Assembly (NCBI GenBank): GCA_003008705.1
Contig: PDUO01000030.1
Coordinates: 187,985-251,984 of the forward strand
Source: Pezicula radicicola
Taxonomy: Eukaryota > Ascomycota > Leotiomycetes > Helotiales > Dermateaceae
Reading direction: 5' to 3'
DNA length: 64,000 bases
Made by a program: the position numbers and the translations under genes. Shown one piece after another: positions 48,605-61,533 of this stretch (position 1 is its first letter; every line of letters begins with the position of its first letter). The notes under the pieces were generated by a model. It searched no databases. It was not told where the DNA came from and saw only the letters and a program-made list of their open reading frames with translations.

Positions 48605-49416
48605 GGCTTGTGGATCGTTTTGTGATTACTGACTATGTGGAATATGTACGCGGCGAGTGAAGGGATAAGTTAGATTAGGATTAGAATGGCAAAGTTGAGG
48701 AAGTTTATGCGGGTATGACAATTTCGGCGTGAAGGTATTTGTGTGAACAGTGGCAAATGGCCACGAAAACACAAAATGTTGTGGCCGTTTGTGGAACACA
48801 CCCATTAAATTATCTATATCCAATCAAGAACAACAATTCCATTGTCTTACAAGAAAAAAGCCAGTAAAATGTAACAATGTAACGGTGAATTTCCTCCCCC
48901 ATTCTATGCAGCGTTAAACCCTGAGAACACTGCATTTACGACCATATCAAACAGGCTAGGTACGGCTATCGACTTCTCATGACTGTAAACCACTCTCTCT
49001 TCATGCTGTGATCTTCGCCATATTTGTAGTCGTACTGATTGATGAATAATCTCATGCAAGCGCTCCTTTGCGACTTTGCATTTCCTTATAAGAAAGATTA
49101 TGAGGAGTATAGTGGGGCAGGACGAAACCGAATTGATAGACTGATACTTTTACTTGTATTATATTTGCTAGCAACCCTTTAACATGTGTAGTCCCAATTA
49201 ATAGTGTAACATTCAGTTTGAGTAGTTTACACTAGTGAGTAACTCCCACCAACTTAATTAATTTTAAAGTGATAAAAAGCGTCAGACTAACTCGCTATCT
49301 TTTAAAAATTAGCAAGATAGGTTATACCTAGAACTTGACAATGTAGAGGCACCTACTTAATTCCTAGGACTTTAAGTATTATAACGTCAGTTAAAAATAT
49401 ACTAGTCTGCCACCCC
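48605..49416. other. intergenic, no gene seen
   Basis: No supported gene. Moderately AT-rich between about 49080 and 49400. It is the space downstream of one minus-strand gene and upstream of another. Confidence 0.45.
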
Positions 49417-51982
49417 TCAACCACTCACCAATGCAGAATTCCCAAGATCCTGTATCAAATGAGCAACACTCTCAAGTAACGAGCACAGCGTCCCATCCTT
49501 TGACGCAAATTTCTGTATCAGAATCTGATACGTCATATCCATGATAGCTTTCGGGTCATGAATAGAGATTGTAGCGAAACCCGCTTCGCCTTCTTCACAA
49601 ACGCGAATCCGTGGATCTCCTTCCGCTAGACTTATCCATCTTTTAGTCTCGTAAGACTCTTCGTCGTCTATGCAAATGTAAGTAGTTTTTCCAGTGGTAG
49701 TATCGATTTCCGCGATTTCGTCTGAAACGATTGCAAATGCCCACAAGCAAAGACTCGCCTGATATGCTGTTATAGCGTGGAAGTTCTCGAGCCTTTCTTT
49801 CTTCATTCGTTGTATCATTCGTAAGACTCTCGCAGCATGATGTAAAGCTTGTCTCATTTGACGTTTGTGGATAGAGAATTTTAGATAGGAAAAAGCGGCT
49901 TTGGCGATTTCTTTGCCTCCTTTCCCTGCGAGATCTTCAGCAACCCCGAAAGGACCATATAGATGCATAGACAGGAGATCTACAAGCAGGGATTGTGGCG
50001 AAGAGACAATAGAGCAGTCGGGTAAGTGAACAAAGCGAAATTCTTGAAGAACTTGTTGTAGACGTTGTTGCTGGGGCTCTTGGTAACTTTGGTTTCCATT
50101 TATTCCACCCACACTAAAATATGCTTGTCGGAGCTCACGGATCTGAGACCAGATACCCCAGAGTGTCGATATCTGTGCTGTCTCAAGGTTCACTGCTGGG
50201 CTCAAGGCTCGCAAACTTAAAGGATTATTTGCTGTAACCAGAACTGAGAGTTCTTTTCCGTTTCTAGTAACTTGGGTTTGGAGATAATTCTGCGCCCAGT
50301 CTTTGGAAGAAGATGCTGTCCAAAGATTTTCACTCGATGGGAAGCCAAGGTCCAATTCCCAGTACGAGATTGTGGATCCTGTGGAAAGCATGATTGAAGA
50401 TTGTGAATCATGTATGAAACAGTGATATACTAATCTGCGGGTATGTGAGTGACATTCTAGAACCATGAACATCTTTTAGATTTTTAAAGCATACCTCTTG
50501 TAGGACTCTCCTTCAGACCATTGCTGCCACTTCATATCTAACGTCGTTTGGTCAAAATCTGCTTTTAGTGCAATGTGAGGATAATAAGAGGGACGGAACC
50601 TGCCAGCACGGCGTAGCATCTGTTGCTTATTAATCCACAGCGGGGGATATTCCTAGCATCTTGCTTACATTTATAAGAGGTTGTTGTAAGCTCTCCGCCA
50701 TTTCCATCTTCCGTTTATCGCCACTCCAAAGACCTATATCAAGCAATACCGCGTACGCTTGTAACGGTTGTAACGACCTAGTTAACATAATATTTTGCTC
50801 CCACTGTTTCCATGCTAATGTTAGAATCCCCTCCTTCGTCGTACAAAAAGGAATCTGGTGAAACTCACGTTACTGCTCAGCTTTAGGCGTGAAAGATCGT
50901 GCAGAGCAAATCCAAGCTTTCTCACCGCGTTAATACGCGTCCTCACTGCTCCAGCAGCAATAACTGCCCCTAAGAACTCGGTACAAATCTCTGACGGCCT
51001 AAACGACGGAATGTGTATCCAAGGATGTCGCATGGATGCGTGATAAGAGAGGTACGCTTGCATTAAGGCTTCCAAGAATTCAATGGAAGGGAAAGACTCC
51101 ACTATTTTTGAGACATAGGCTGGTTCGCAGGAACCGAGTATCATTGCTAAGACTCTATCTCTGTCCTTTTGTTCTAGACGCTTTCCAAGAACTAGTGGGC
51201 AGCGTTTCCCCAAGTTCTCTAGCCGTCCAAATGTTGATGGAGGAGGGGCGAGATCCGGCTGCTGCACAACTTGATAATTGAGTGATTCCGGAACATAGCA
51301 CCAAACCGATCTTTTGAAGGCCGTCACTCTTGAGTCTAGTATATCGTCTGTAGGGTCGGCTCCTTGGTACATGCTGCGATCGAATCCTTGAAATATATCT
51401 TTATGGGCAAATGTCAAAAAGTTATTCAATGATTCTAAATCGCCAAGTTCGAAAGAAAACTCAGGATTCTCATCAAGATCCAATATGTCGTATTGTTTGC
51501 TTATGTCTAGTTGAAGTTGCGTACCCGCCGAAAGTAGCCCCGTGTCCCTTGCGGTACCCTCTCTCAAGATGCCTTGTAGAACAAAGCTATCCGATGATGA
51601 TCGCTCAACAGGACCTAGAACTTTATCAATTGAAGCCGGCGATACTTGCGTTACATCTAACTTACTTGTGTGTGCATATGCACTTGTCACACCTTCAGCT
51701 TGTTTGGGGCTCCTATGGCAAGTGATCCCTTTCTTGATACACCTTCGACATACCTTCTCTTCGTCACATTTCACCTTTGAAGCGGCACAAGCTTTGCAAG
51801 CCTGAGAGACACGAGTACGTGGTTCTGCTCCTGGTGATCTTGGGCGTTTGCCTAGTGATCCATTGTGATGTTTGGCCACCGAGACTTCGCCTTTGTATCT
51901 AATCAGCATTAGTAGCTATACGCAAGCAACGAGGAGTAGTCGTTCCATGCTGCCTTGGATACTTACATGTCTGGAAGTCCAT
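49417..51982 (-). CDS. Zn2Cys6 transcription factor with fungal-specific TF domain
   Basis: Five exons. Exon 1 is only 16 bp (51982-51967: MDFQT plus one base), and a 76 bp intron joins it in phase to exon 2 at 51890. The zinc cluster is complete: CKACAASKVKC then CRRCIKKGITC (C-x2-C-x6-C-x6-C-x2-C-x6-C), preceded by the basic stretch LGKRPRSPG. The middle homology region follows: FLEALMQAYLSYHASMRHPW, IPSFRPSEICTEF, LGFALHDLSR, then QAYAVLLDIGLWSGDKRKME, RRAGRF, RLVYHCFIHDSQ. The third junction needs a GTAACG donor to hold phase, while a stronger GTGAGT three bases on would break it. It lies about 530 bp beyond the 3' end of the FAD hydroxylase on the same strand, so it could regulate that gene; inference only. 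Confidence 0.87.
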
Positions 51983-52508
51983 GGGCGCAGTTAAGACAGC
52001 TTGAGGAAGGGCTTGGAGCTAGGAGAATTGATCAGCTACACCGCACCTTGCCGAAAGAACAAGCAATGGCAGGGAGAAGTCACCGTCCGCAGCTGTTGTG
52101 CCAGGATTGAGAGCCGGAGTCATGATGTGAATATATAAGGGTGTTGAATGTAGTTGAATACGGTAGGTAGAACAGCAGAAGTAATGAAATACGGTGGTAG
52201 GCACGAATTGTGTTCCCTGAATGAAGGTTACCTATGACCGAGGCGAGATTAGTGCCAGCCGAGCGCCACAATCTCGGGTGTTTTATGATGCTTTTACAGT
52301 TTTTAAGGGACGAAAACGGGGTATTACGGGCAATGTGGGGGATAAATTACAGTAGGTACGATTCTGCATGGGGGGTTTTTCTTTTGTTACAGTAAATTAT
52401 GGAAATATATATACTGTATGCGACCTCACTCAGACTTTTGAGTTTCCCCCTCCGCCGCTATCTTCCGGGGCTCGGGACCACATTTAAACTCTCACAGTGA
52501 CTATAATC

Positions 52509-53890
52509 TCACAGCGCATGGAGAGTTGTGGAGATTGAGTTCTCTTCCTTCACCATATTCATGATGTAGGGAAAATTGGGCTCATTTATCATCTGGAAAT
52601 GATGCTCCCTTTCTCTAACGGTCTCTTTATCCATCCGGTACAGTCGTGTCCGATTGTTAGTTGAGATAGGATTGGTGTAGCGTAGGAAGGCATTTCGTCG
52701 GGATTCGTTGTAGGTCTTCAAAGTCTCTGTAGCATCTGCATCCTTGCTGATTATTCTGATTAAGGTCGGGCCAAGTTCTGCAGCGTCCATGAAGCCTGTC
52801 ATCAACCCAAGTCCACCGACAGGACTATTCAACTAGAAATCGGTTAATCTTTCTCCTTCGTAGATGTGACCGTATGGTGGTCAGGGCAAGAGACTTTACA
52901 TGTGCAGCGTCTCCTGCGAGGACGACATGGCCCTTTACATATGTGGCAGCGCACCGTTGATGTGTTGTGTATGGGGCAATCTTTCCAAAAACGATATCCT
53001 CAGTAGGACCAGGAAGGAATCTCTTGACCTTCTCGCGAGCGCGTCGCACTGTTGCTTCAGCGTCAAATGGATTCTCATCTGTCTCTGGAGTATATTTTTC
53101 CCCGTAAGCAACTCTCCATGCATCACTTCGCTTGCCAGCCCTCAGCACAACAGCCCAATCTTCAGGATCTACAACATAGTTAACTTCTGGCCAGCCATAC
53201 TTCCCGAGGTCATAATAGATATTCGCCGAATAGAACTTCCAGTCATCCCAAGTCGTTCCCTCCAGTGGAATGTCGAGTGCATGTCGGACTTCACTTTTGC
53301 CACCATCTGCTCCGACAAGGAAGCGAGACGTGTGTACAACTGGATCGTTCTCAGATCCACGCGCAAATGAAGCAATGACCCCCTTTTCAGTGTGCTCAAG
53401 CTTGGTGAATGTGTGATTCCAGTATATATCGACATTTGGCAATTTCTTGAGATGTGCGACTAGTATTGCTCCGACTTCATGCTGGCCAATTATCAAGGTG
53501 AAATAAGTCTTGCCTTTGAATGGAGGCGGTTCAATAAGTGCGAGGTTCTTTCCTTGTGGATCTTTCCAAGCTACTCCCTTACTTCCTTGATATGCTACTT
53601 TCTCAACGTCTTCCAGAATTCCAGCTTTCGCAAATTCGGCTATCACCACTGTGGCATACCTATACGGAGGGATCAGCACTCTTCTCATAAGCAAAATAAA
53701 ACATTGTACCAGTATCTGTAGCTAAGCGGGAAACTGAAATCAGAGATTTTACTTACCCAAGTGCTCGGGGCGATTGGACGACGTCACTTTCCTTTTCAAA
53801 CACTGCTACCTTGATTCCGGCTTTGCCAAGCAAGAGTGCAGTGAACAATCCTACAGGGCCAGCGCCCACGATTGCTACCGTACTATCCAT
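52509..53890 (-). CDS. FAD-dependent aromatic hydroxylase (PHBH/phenol hydroxylase-like)
   Basis: Three exons (53890-53757, 53659-52900, 52832-52509) join in phase to 405 residues. The start gives STVAIVGAGPVGLFTALLLG (dinucleotide fold), then VFEKE; the middle gives FLVGADGGKSEVRHALDI (DG motif), and the C terminus gives GHVVLAGDAAHV joined by splicing to NSPVGGLGLMTGFMDA (GD motif). All three fingerprints of group A flavin monooxygenases are present. These enzymes use NAD(P)H and O2 to hydroxylate phenolic rings. The length suits single-component salicylate/4-hydroxybenzoate-type enzymes without a C-terminal thioredoxin-like domain. It is divergent from the gene at 54525, with about 635 bp between starts, which may be a shared promoter. 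Confidence 0.9.
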
Positions 53891-54524
53891 TGTATGATTT
53901 CTTGTTCTGTTATTTTGTTGTTGACTCTGTCGGTTGTTGTATCCGTTGTGCAATCGCCAATCAAGTTTATGGCCTTTGTTCAGGATTACCTTTGCTTTAA
54001 TACTGGGGTACGGCCAAAAGCCGGGAGCTTAGATAAGTAGACTTGGCATGGGATGCCGAGAACCATCTACTCAAGCAATTGCTTATGAGCCGGCTGGCTT
54101 TCATTCCTTTCTCTCGAACATCCAGTTCCCAGTACGGAGTATTGTTAATCAAGCTCACTATGTGCTCGGTTAAATCTTCGGAAGCGACTTCTCCACATCG
54201 GTTAGGGGGTACAGGGGGCTATGCGCTCCCGAGAATGCTCTCCCGAAGGACGGAAGCTAAAGCTAAAGTTATTCCTCTTTCATTGCTTCCTACCCCTCTC
54301 CCGATAGTTCTTCCTCGGCTAGTTATACTGCAAGTGCATTCAAAGTCTGCTGTAAGTGATTCCAATATTTTGGGCTCATCTAAAAGGCACGCCAAAAATC
54401 CATATCTTAAAGCCGATCGAAGTCCCCGTACCAGAACACCAGTATGCCATCCACAATCAAATTCATCTCCACATCAAACCTCCCAAGCAAATTTCCCTAA
54501 CCCACCAAACCCAAATAACCAACA

Positions 54525-55262
54525 ATGGAATACGATAGCACCCACGAAGTAATCTGGTACATCACCGTAACCAAACTCGAAGACTGGTCCACGCCAAAAT
54601 TCGAGTATGAATACCACACAGTTCATGCGGGGATGACCAAACAATCCTCCGAATTCGACCCTTCACTAAAAGCCTACACACAACTAGCACATCTCCAAAT
54701 TCATAACAAGGAAGAAAAAGATCAACCTGATTGGACTTGTATTACTCGACTTACTTTTGCGAATACGGCGGCTATGTATACTGGGTTTCAGAATCCGGGG
54801 TATAAGGAAAGTGCTGGGAAACATATTTTTTGTCGGTTGGATCAGAGGGGTCTTATTTCTCGGTTGGTTGTTAGTTGGGATGGAAAGAATAGGAAGGATG
54901 ATGAGGGAGTTGATAAGGTGTTGATTGTTGTGCTTCATCGAAGATCTTTCGCTACTGATGAAGCCTCACAATCTTGGATGAAGAAAAGAGCTGAGCACGC
55001 TAAGGATATTCTTGCAAATGACGACAAGCTGCAAACTTATCGTCTATTTGTTGATGCTACGCCGAATGATGTTAGTAGGTTTTTCCAAGATACGCAGTTT
55101 GCTGGTGGGGTGTGGAATCGTTATTTGGCTGCTGAGGAGTACTTGTTTCCTACTAAGAAAGATGCGGAAAGGTTTTTGGATGAGAACAAAGCTTTTGTAG
55201 AGGAGACTGCTGGTGCTAGTCCTCCGGTTATTGTTGTCGGGGACGCTTTAAAGGTTGTTTAG
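54525..55262 (+). CDS. hypothetical 245-residue protein
   Basis: One uninterrupted frame with no signal peptide or membrane segment. Motifs visible: HEVIWYITVTKLEDW near the N terminus, ANTAAMYTGFQNPGYKESAG in the middle, VSWDGKNRKDDEGVDK, and a second half with DATPNDVSRFFQDTQFAGGV and VWNRYLAAEEYLFP. The alternation of strands and helices would fit a duplicated ferredoxin-like (EthD or dimeric barrel) fold, but I cannot assign a family. It is divergent from the FAD hydroxylase and may share its promoter, which would hint at a role with that enzyme. Confidence 0.75.
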   Translation: MEYDSTHEVIWYITVTKLEDWSTPKFEYEYHTVHAGMTKQSSEFDPSLKAYTQLAHLQIHNKEEKDQPDWTCITRLTFANTAAMYTGFQNPGYKESAGKHIFCRLDQRGLISRLVVSWDGKNRKDDEGVDKVLIVVLHRRSFATDEASQSWMKKRAEHAKDILANDDKLQTYRLFVDATPNDVSRFFQDTQFAGGVWNRYLAAEEYLFPTKKDAERFLDENKAFVEETAGASPPVIVVGDALKVV

Positions 55263-55546
55263 GTAGGTTTTATTGTATGTAAATTGGAGGTGTGATGCTA
55301 TTAAGTTCAAGTTGTTTTTAGATTCAATGGCAGACGTAATTTTCCAATTGGACTAAAGACGAAGATTATCAATTTAATGATCTAATGACTTGATTTGAGC
55401 GAGCCACTTGCTTCAATTGACTCACTTACTTGATATACCCGGTGCCTCATTTTTGGGAGTAACTCACTTGATTTACCTTAGTATTTCAGTCAGAACTTGT
55501 TTTGTCTTAATATAATTAGACAATTTGTGTTATTCAATATTAAATA

Positions 55547-55756
55547 CGAGAGTTCCCGCCAAAAGTCGTGATAATACAGGCTACGAAGCCTGTAGCATAG
55601 GGCTTACAGCGGGCGATGCCCTGTAATTAAGCACTATAGTTGCCCTGCCAGCTGCCCTACCCTTTAAGTAGTGGAGTTTCGATTATAGGCCCTATAGCTA
55701 TAGGGTGCTACAGGCTTCGTAGCCTGTATTATTACGACTTTTGGCGGGAACCTCCG
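55547..55756. mobile_element. MITE-like element, copy 2 (TA target)
   Basis: 210 bp flanked by TA (55545-55546 and 55757-55758). The inverted repeats run about 50 bp: the right arm reads CGGAGGTTCCCGCCAAAAGT from the end inwards, and the left arm matches it except for three G-to-A differences. Each arm includes a sub-terminal palindrome, TACAGGCT/AGCCTGTA. Ends and palindrome match the 42356-42671 copy, so both belong to one family; the interior is about 100 bp shorter. It lies beyond the 3' end of the alpha/beta hydrolase gene. Confidence 0.9.
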
Positions 55757-55977
55757 TATGGTGAATATATTGGAATAGTCACGTGACCGTCCTCATCTGG
55801 CCATAACAAGTTGGCCCATTCCCACACACTAGTTCCACACAGAACACAGAATACAACTCCACATTGCCTACATGTTGCTCCCAAATAACCCTCCCATTTA
55901 ATATTCAATTTTGTGATATTCAACACGGTCAGTTACGAGGTGACAGGAAAAATTCATAGCAGGACCTATCCATCCAT

Positions 55978-57176
55978 TCACGACTTCTTCAAGTCCAACA
56001 ACCACTTTATACCCTCAACAGTATCATCACCATGCTTCTTACTAACCGATAACATTGGAAAGAAACCCCAAAAATGATGTGGAAGACCTTTATAAACCTC
56101 AAGTCTCGTCTTAACTCCAAATTCAAGACGCAGCTTCTCTTCATATAACAAGTCTTCGTCGCGGAACGGGTCTAGACCGCATACTTGGATGTATGTTGGA
56201 GGTAGGTTTTTATGACCTTTTGGATGATTGAAAGCAGCATAGAGAGGCGATTTGAGATCGGCAGCATATGAATCTTTTGTAATATTAGTATTAAGTAATT
56301 TAAGAGATGGTAACCAATACTGGAGGCTTACCTTCAAACATCTGAATGACCTCCGGCGTAAGAAAACCATCTTTGTTATTCTGCTCTTGGCTGAGATATC
56401 TATCTTTGTACTTTTCCTCTACTTCACTCTTGGGGAGGAGTGGCGGTGCCATAAGAATCTGTCCTGATAAGGGAGGGGAGAGTTCATGATCTCTTGCTAG
56501 TAGAGTTAATGCGGCTGCAATATTCGCTCCTGCTGATACGCCGCCGACAAGAAATCCTTTCGAAATGTCTGCATTTATGGAGGCTGCATTGCTTATAGTC
56601 TATCAAGAGCCATAAGTTAGATATGACGGGGGTATATGATACTTTTCAAAGGAAGGTGAACTTACCCATTTCAATACATCTTCCCCATCATTCACAGCAG
56701 TAGGAAATTTGTATTCGGGAGCAAGTCTGTAATTAACAGATATAACAATGAGACCAAGCTCACTACTCCATCTCCTAGCATCAGCAAGTTCTTCCCGAGC
56801 ATCACCAATGCAGAAGCCGCCTCCGTGGAACCAGAGAAGAACGGGGCTTCCAGTAGCATGCACGAGATTTGGAGATACAATCCATGCACCGATACTTGAA
56901 GCATCTCGAGTAGGAATAGTGATTTCCTTTTCGTTGAGTTCCGCTGGAGTTGCAGGCAGGTCCTCTAGTGCCTTGGCAAGTCTCGCCGCGCCCATCTTGC
57001 GGAAGAAGTTGATGTCTGCTGGGGGTGGTGGAGGCGGTGCATTGTTTTGAACAAACTATGAAAAGTTCAGAATTAACTTGAAAGATAATTTTGTAGTTCA
57101 TCGTTATTGAAAGGTAACATACTGCGAGGAATTCAGGATTTGGCTCCGCCAACGCTAAATGTTCTTCTGGTGTCAT
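55978..57176 (-). CDS. alpha/beta hydrolase, HSL/GDXG lipolytic family
   Basis: Four exons (57176-57123, 57055-56666, 56599-56332, 56273-55978) join in phase to 335 residues. A Pro run (NNAPPPPPPADINFFRKMG) precedes the core. Motifs: oxyanion hole LLWFHGGGFCIGDA, SVNYRLAPEYKFPTAVND, nucleophile elbow VGGVSAGAN (GxSxG), and C-terminal VCGLDPFRDE and GLPHHFWGFFP supplying the Asp and His. All features of bacterial-HSL-type esterases are present, so it should hydrolyse short acyl or aryl esters in the cytosol. It is transcribed away from the TF at 58266 with about 1.1 kb between. Confidence 0.92.
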
Positions 57177-58265
57177 GCTTCCGGTTTGTGGTTTCGGTTT
57201 TCGTCAAGGGAGATAGATCAGCTTGATTTTGATTCTGATGACTATAGCAGCTGAACGCCATAAGTATGTTTCCCCCCATGACACGATGAATGAAAGGCCG
57301 GGGTTCGGGACCTGGGAGCAATCCGCAGTGATCCTGTCTTACGGTAGGGTTTGACTCTATCGGGAGTGTCGGCTACACATACACATGTTGGACCGACGTC
57401 GGGAAGGGCAAAACCTTGCTTTGGAATACTATCCGTTGTATGATCATTGATTGGGTTAGTTTAGAGTATGTCGACTTGGCTATGCAATCCTGGGCAAGGT
57501 TCTCGCTGATAAACTTGGCAATGGCCCTATCTTAAGTATCAACAGACTGACTGCATTGCTCGAGCTTCCGTCGGAAGCCTTCCGACCCCATGCCCTAATT
57601 TTGGGTGGTATGTGCACTTCGTTACAAGCTGGCTTGAGCAACGTTGAGCAACGTTGAGCGTCCTCAAGAAGTTGGGATCAATCACCAGTAGGTAAATTCA
57701 TTGGTTCATCCACGATTAGACTGCGGCGTTTCACCTTGGGTTCGTTTCGTGAAAGAGATTGTTCTGTAACAGATGCTCATCAGTCCAGTAACTGGCCTTA
57801 AAAGGTCTTTTCCTCATTCCACGCGACGGGCAATTGAATGCGAAGGAGTAGAAGTTATCCATCTCGAACTGCAATAATGAGGTTGATATTGAAGGTAAAC
57901 ATCTCTAGAGGTTATGGAAGACTTCCGGGGGGCTAGTGCGTAATAAGGAGGCTTAAGTGACATACGATTACACGTGACTCTATTCCTTTTTAACTCTCTG
58001 TCATAGCGACCTAAGAATCTACCAATATCGCCACAATAACTCATAGCATCTATGTATCTTATAGAACTATTCTAGATGATCTCTCGAGATCTTGGTGTGT
58101 TCCTAGTCACGTGTGCATCCGTTTTGGCTCTTAGCGGCTACCGGCAGGCCGTCGTACTTCTCCCCACCAGGATCCGCCAAGGGCGAAACAAAGCTTACTC
58201 GCTCGTTCCACTCCCAATTATGGGGCATCGCTGTCCACTGCTACCGCAGACCACAACACTCCAAT
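57177..58265. promoter_or_regulatory. divergent intergenic region
   Basis: No gene supported. It separates divergent starts of the hydrolase and the regulator and therefore holds both promoters. A GAGCAACGTT direct repeat near 57633-57658 is the only local pattern seen. Confidence 0.4.
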
Positions 58266-60919
58266 ATGCCATCCAACGACATGACCTGTCCGCTGCCACA
58301 ATCTCTGAATAGCCTCAATCCTCCTGCCCAAAGTAACTTGCCTTCCGCCCAGCCAGAACGGCCCGCGCCCGTCCCAGAACGACGCGCCTACCTGTGTAAC
58401 TTCTGTCAGCGATCCTTCAAGCGCAGGCAAGCTCCATACCTTCATACATCCCCGCCTCCACCTGTGAGCGAAGAGGATCCAGAGCTGACTGACTCAGTGA
58501 CACTCGACGATTGCACTTTGGACGATGTCCGTCGCGTATATCTACGGGTAAGAGAATACCTCCCGCGGCGCAGAAGGGTCGAAAGCCACGTGCATGTGAT
58601 GCGTGCGCCCACCGCAAAAGAGCATGCAATGAAGAGACGCCTTGCTCCCAATGTGTGACAAGAAAGATTGCTTGCACGCGTAATCGAGCCATCTCATCTA
58701 AGAGTGCGGATGTGATCAATGGTCTGGTGGCTAATAAGCAACCATCACCCGGTGATACGAATCAACGGCCAGCTGAACCACGGATCAACGATTCAACTGG
58801 CGATGTTTCCAACGACAACACCCAGCCTGGATATGCTCTACCAGACGGCGTGGACGCGACTTGGCTCAATGACACCTACACCGATTTTGGGAATGGAGCC
58901 TTCGACATAGTTCCTGTGAATACACGCCAATACCGTGCAGGAAACCAGCCTTGCCAATCTATCTCAAGGACTCTACGTCCAACCATCTATGACCCACCTC
59001 CAAGTCCTCTGACATTTCTTCTCAATTTTACGACATCCTCAGGAATTGCTTCCTCATTCAACTTCGCTTACTACGGCTCAGTTCACAAAAGCAGGAAAGC
59101 TCTTACCGCCCCGTCTAATTCATGGCAAGAACCTGGTTTACGACAACATGCTTATTTTGACGGCTTGAATCGACAAACAGAACCATTCGTGCAGTTCATG
59201 ACCAATAACCTTCCACTCAATTCCATAGGCACATCCGCTGGCTCGGCTATGCAGCTAGGATTTAATAGTTTCGACTTCCCGTCTACAGATAATACAAATA
59301 ATTATCCAAGCTTCTCAGGTCATGGCCTTAGGCAAACAGGAGATTATAATATAGGATATCAACCAGAGCACACAACTCGCCCCGAAGCAGCGAACATGGT
59401 GGAAGTACTTGCAGACTCTCTGTTCCCAAGGACTAGAGAAATCATGCTTGCCATTTACAGCATAAGCACAAGCCCAGAATCGTGGGGTACCTTGTCACAA
59501 ATTATCAATCAGGCATCCGCAGGGAAGAACACGGAAGCAACACGTTGCCTTAAATATTTCTCTCCTAACAATCTCCGACGCTTCCTCAGCTTTTTCTGGG
59601 ATGACTGGTTTCCGCACTGCCCTATCTTTCACCGACCATCATTCGATATTCAGCTGGCACCTCTAAGTCTTCTTATGGCTATGACGCTAATGGGTGCTGC
59701 ACTATCACCTGATTTTAAAGATGCGGAAGAAACAAAGGAGTGGATGGACTATGTGGAGGAGATCGCTTTCCTAAAAGCTTGCGCCAAGCCGACAGTTTAT
59801 GACTGCGCTGCCCCTAACCCAAGAGTTGAACGACCGATGGCTCTTCAGGCTGCTTTTTTGATATCATGTCTCCAGAACTGGGAAGGAAGTACTGAGTCGA
59901 GGACGAGAGTCCGGAGGCAACGTTACAGTACTTTAACCGATGTAAGTCTTTCTAACTTATGGTAACAAATAACCCATCTTTAACCAGTATAACCTCTTAG
60001 TTAGCAAGAGCCGTAGGCTTCGACAGAGCAACCCATGAAGGTGGGAAAAACTGGAAAACAGATCATAGCCATTTTGACTGGCCACAATTCATAGCGATAG
60101 AAGAAAACATCCGGTAAGTAACCTCCGGCTGTTTGATTTTGTTCCATTGCTATCCCACCTACTATCCCTCCTACTGTCTCTAACACCACGCCAGAATATT
60201 TACATTCATCTTTCTCGTCGACTCGTCCTACGTTATTTTTAACAACTCACCTCTCAAAGTTCTACTTCAAGAACTTACATTCGACCTCATCTGCCCATCC
60301 TCATGCTTCACGGCAGAGAACTCTAAGTCTTGCTTCTACGAGCTGCAAAGGCTATGTCCAGCTGAATGTCTAAGATCCAGATTAAGTTTCATCGAAGCAG
60401 TACAGATTCTGCATCAGAACACATTTGATGAGGAGACAAGTGCTGCCTTCTTACAGCTGGATAGTGTAAACCTATTTAGCATTCTTTCTGGTAACATGTA
60501 CCTCTGGCTCCCCACAACTCAAAGCTGACACATATGCACCAGCAATCTACGTAACAATCTCCCAACAAACAACATCCCTCTTCGGGCCCACATCCCTACA
60601 CACCCTCCTTCCAAGTATCCACAACAGCCTCTCCACCTGGTCTCTCCTCTGGAATGCCCGGTCCGACCTCCCTGAAATCCAAGCCTTAGAAACTGCACCG
60701 CCACATACTGTCGAGCCCTGGAAACGCGTCGGATTCTTCCAACACGCAGATGAATATCGTGTTTTCTCTTTGGGCGTTTTGCAGTTGCTGCAACGGGGTC
60801 ATCAGAGAGGAAGGCAGGCTGGTATAGGCAGAATGAAGTTGGAGAGGCCGTTGCCTAAGTTTGATGAGACTAGTATGGAGCAAGTTACTAGGTTGTTGTG
60901 TAGTTTGGATGTCACGTGA
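58266..60919 (+). CDS. transcription factor: Zn2Cys6 with preceding C2H2-like motif, fungal TF domain
   Basis: A Pro-rich start (ATG 58266) leads to YLCNFCQRSFKR, the first half of a C2H2 finger, then the zinc cluster CDACAHRKRACNEETPCSQC and VTRKIAC. A Ser/Asn-rich linker is followed by the fungal-specific TF region: NNLRRFLSFFWDDWFPHCPI, FHRPSFDIQ, LLMAMTLMGAALSP, ALQAAFLISCLQNWEG. After three in-phase introns (59942-60000, about 60115-60193, 60491-60541) come LARAVGFDRATHEG, IFTFIFLVDSSYVIFNNSPL and AIYVTISQQTTSLFGP, ending at 60919. C2H2 plus Zn2Cys6 regulators are known in fungi. The segment between the two motifs (58430-58520) needs one or more introns I cannot place, and the His half of the finger is not seen. 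Confidence 0.85.
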
Positions 60920-61533
60920 TCTCAATAATTAATCATCCCAAGTGAAGTTTGTTTCCGTAATGGCGTTTTATATGTATGGGAAAGTGGGTGGGGTGGTTTG
61001 TGCCTGCTAATTTGATTGGAATTCGGAATTAGGATATCGCGAAGGTAGATTGGACTTTGGAAGTTTTATGATGATACCGACACAACCGGGAAAGGTTGCA
61101 AGGAAGGGAATGGAATGGCGTCAAATGGAATTATTGTCGATTTCAAACTGGGTTCCAAATAGAGGTTTTCCTTTTCAATTTAAAACTAGTCGACTTCATT
61201 CGTTGAAAATTTAACATTCAATTTGGTGAGATGAGTGCGTGAGTTATTCCAATCTAGTGCGTCGTTCTAATCTCATGGTAGGTTCAACCAACGACTGGCT
61301 GAAGTATATCTATGGCCAGTAGGAATAAAACTTAGAAAGAGACGGATCCAAAGACTGTCATACAGTATAATTCGTGAGGTAACGTGTTCCAAGTAGCAGA
61401 TATTAATTTCGTCGCCATTGTCATCACGTGACACCGACCAACATTAGTAGCGATGGACAGAATCCACATACCCATTCCAATAGAACCCAGGATCCAAAAG
61501 CGAAGCTTCGAGACACCATCAAGCATGATAATT
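60920..61533. other. intergenic, no gene seen
   Basis: Space between two convergent genes; nothing coding or structured recognised. Confidence 0.45.
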
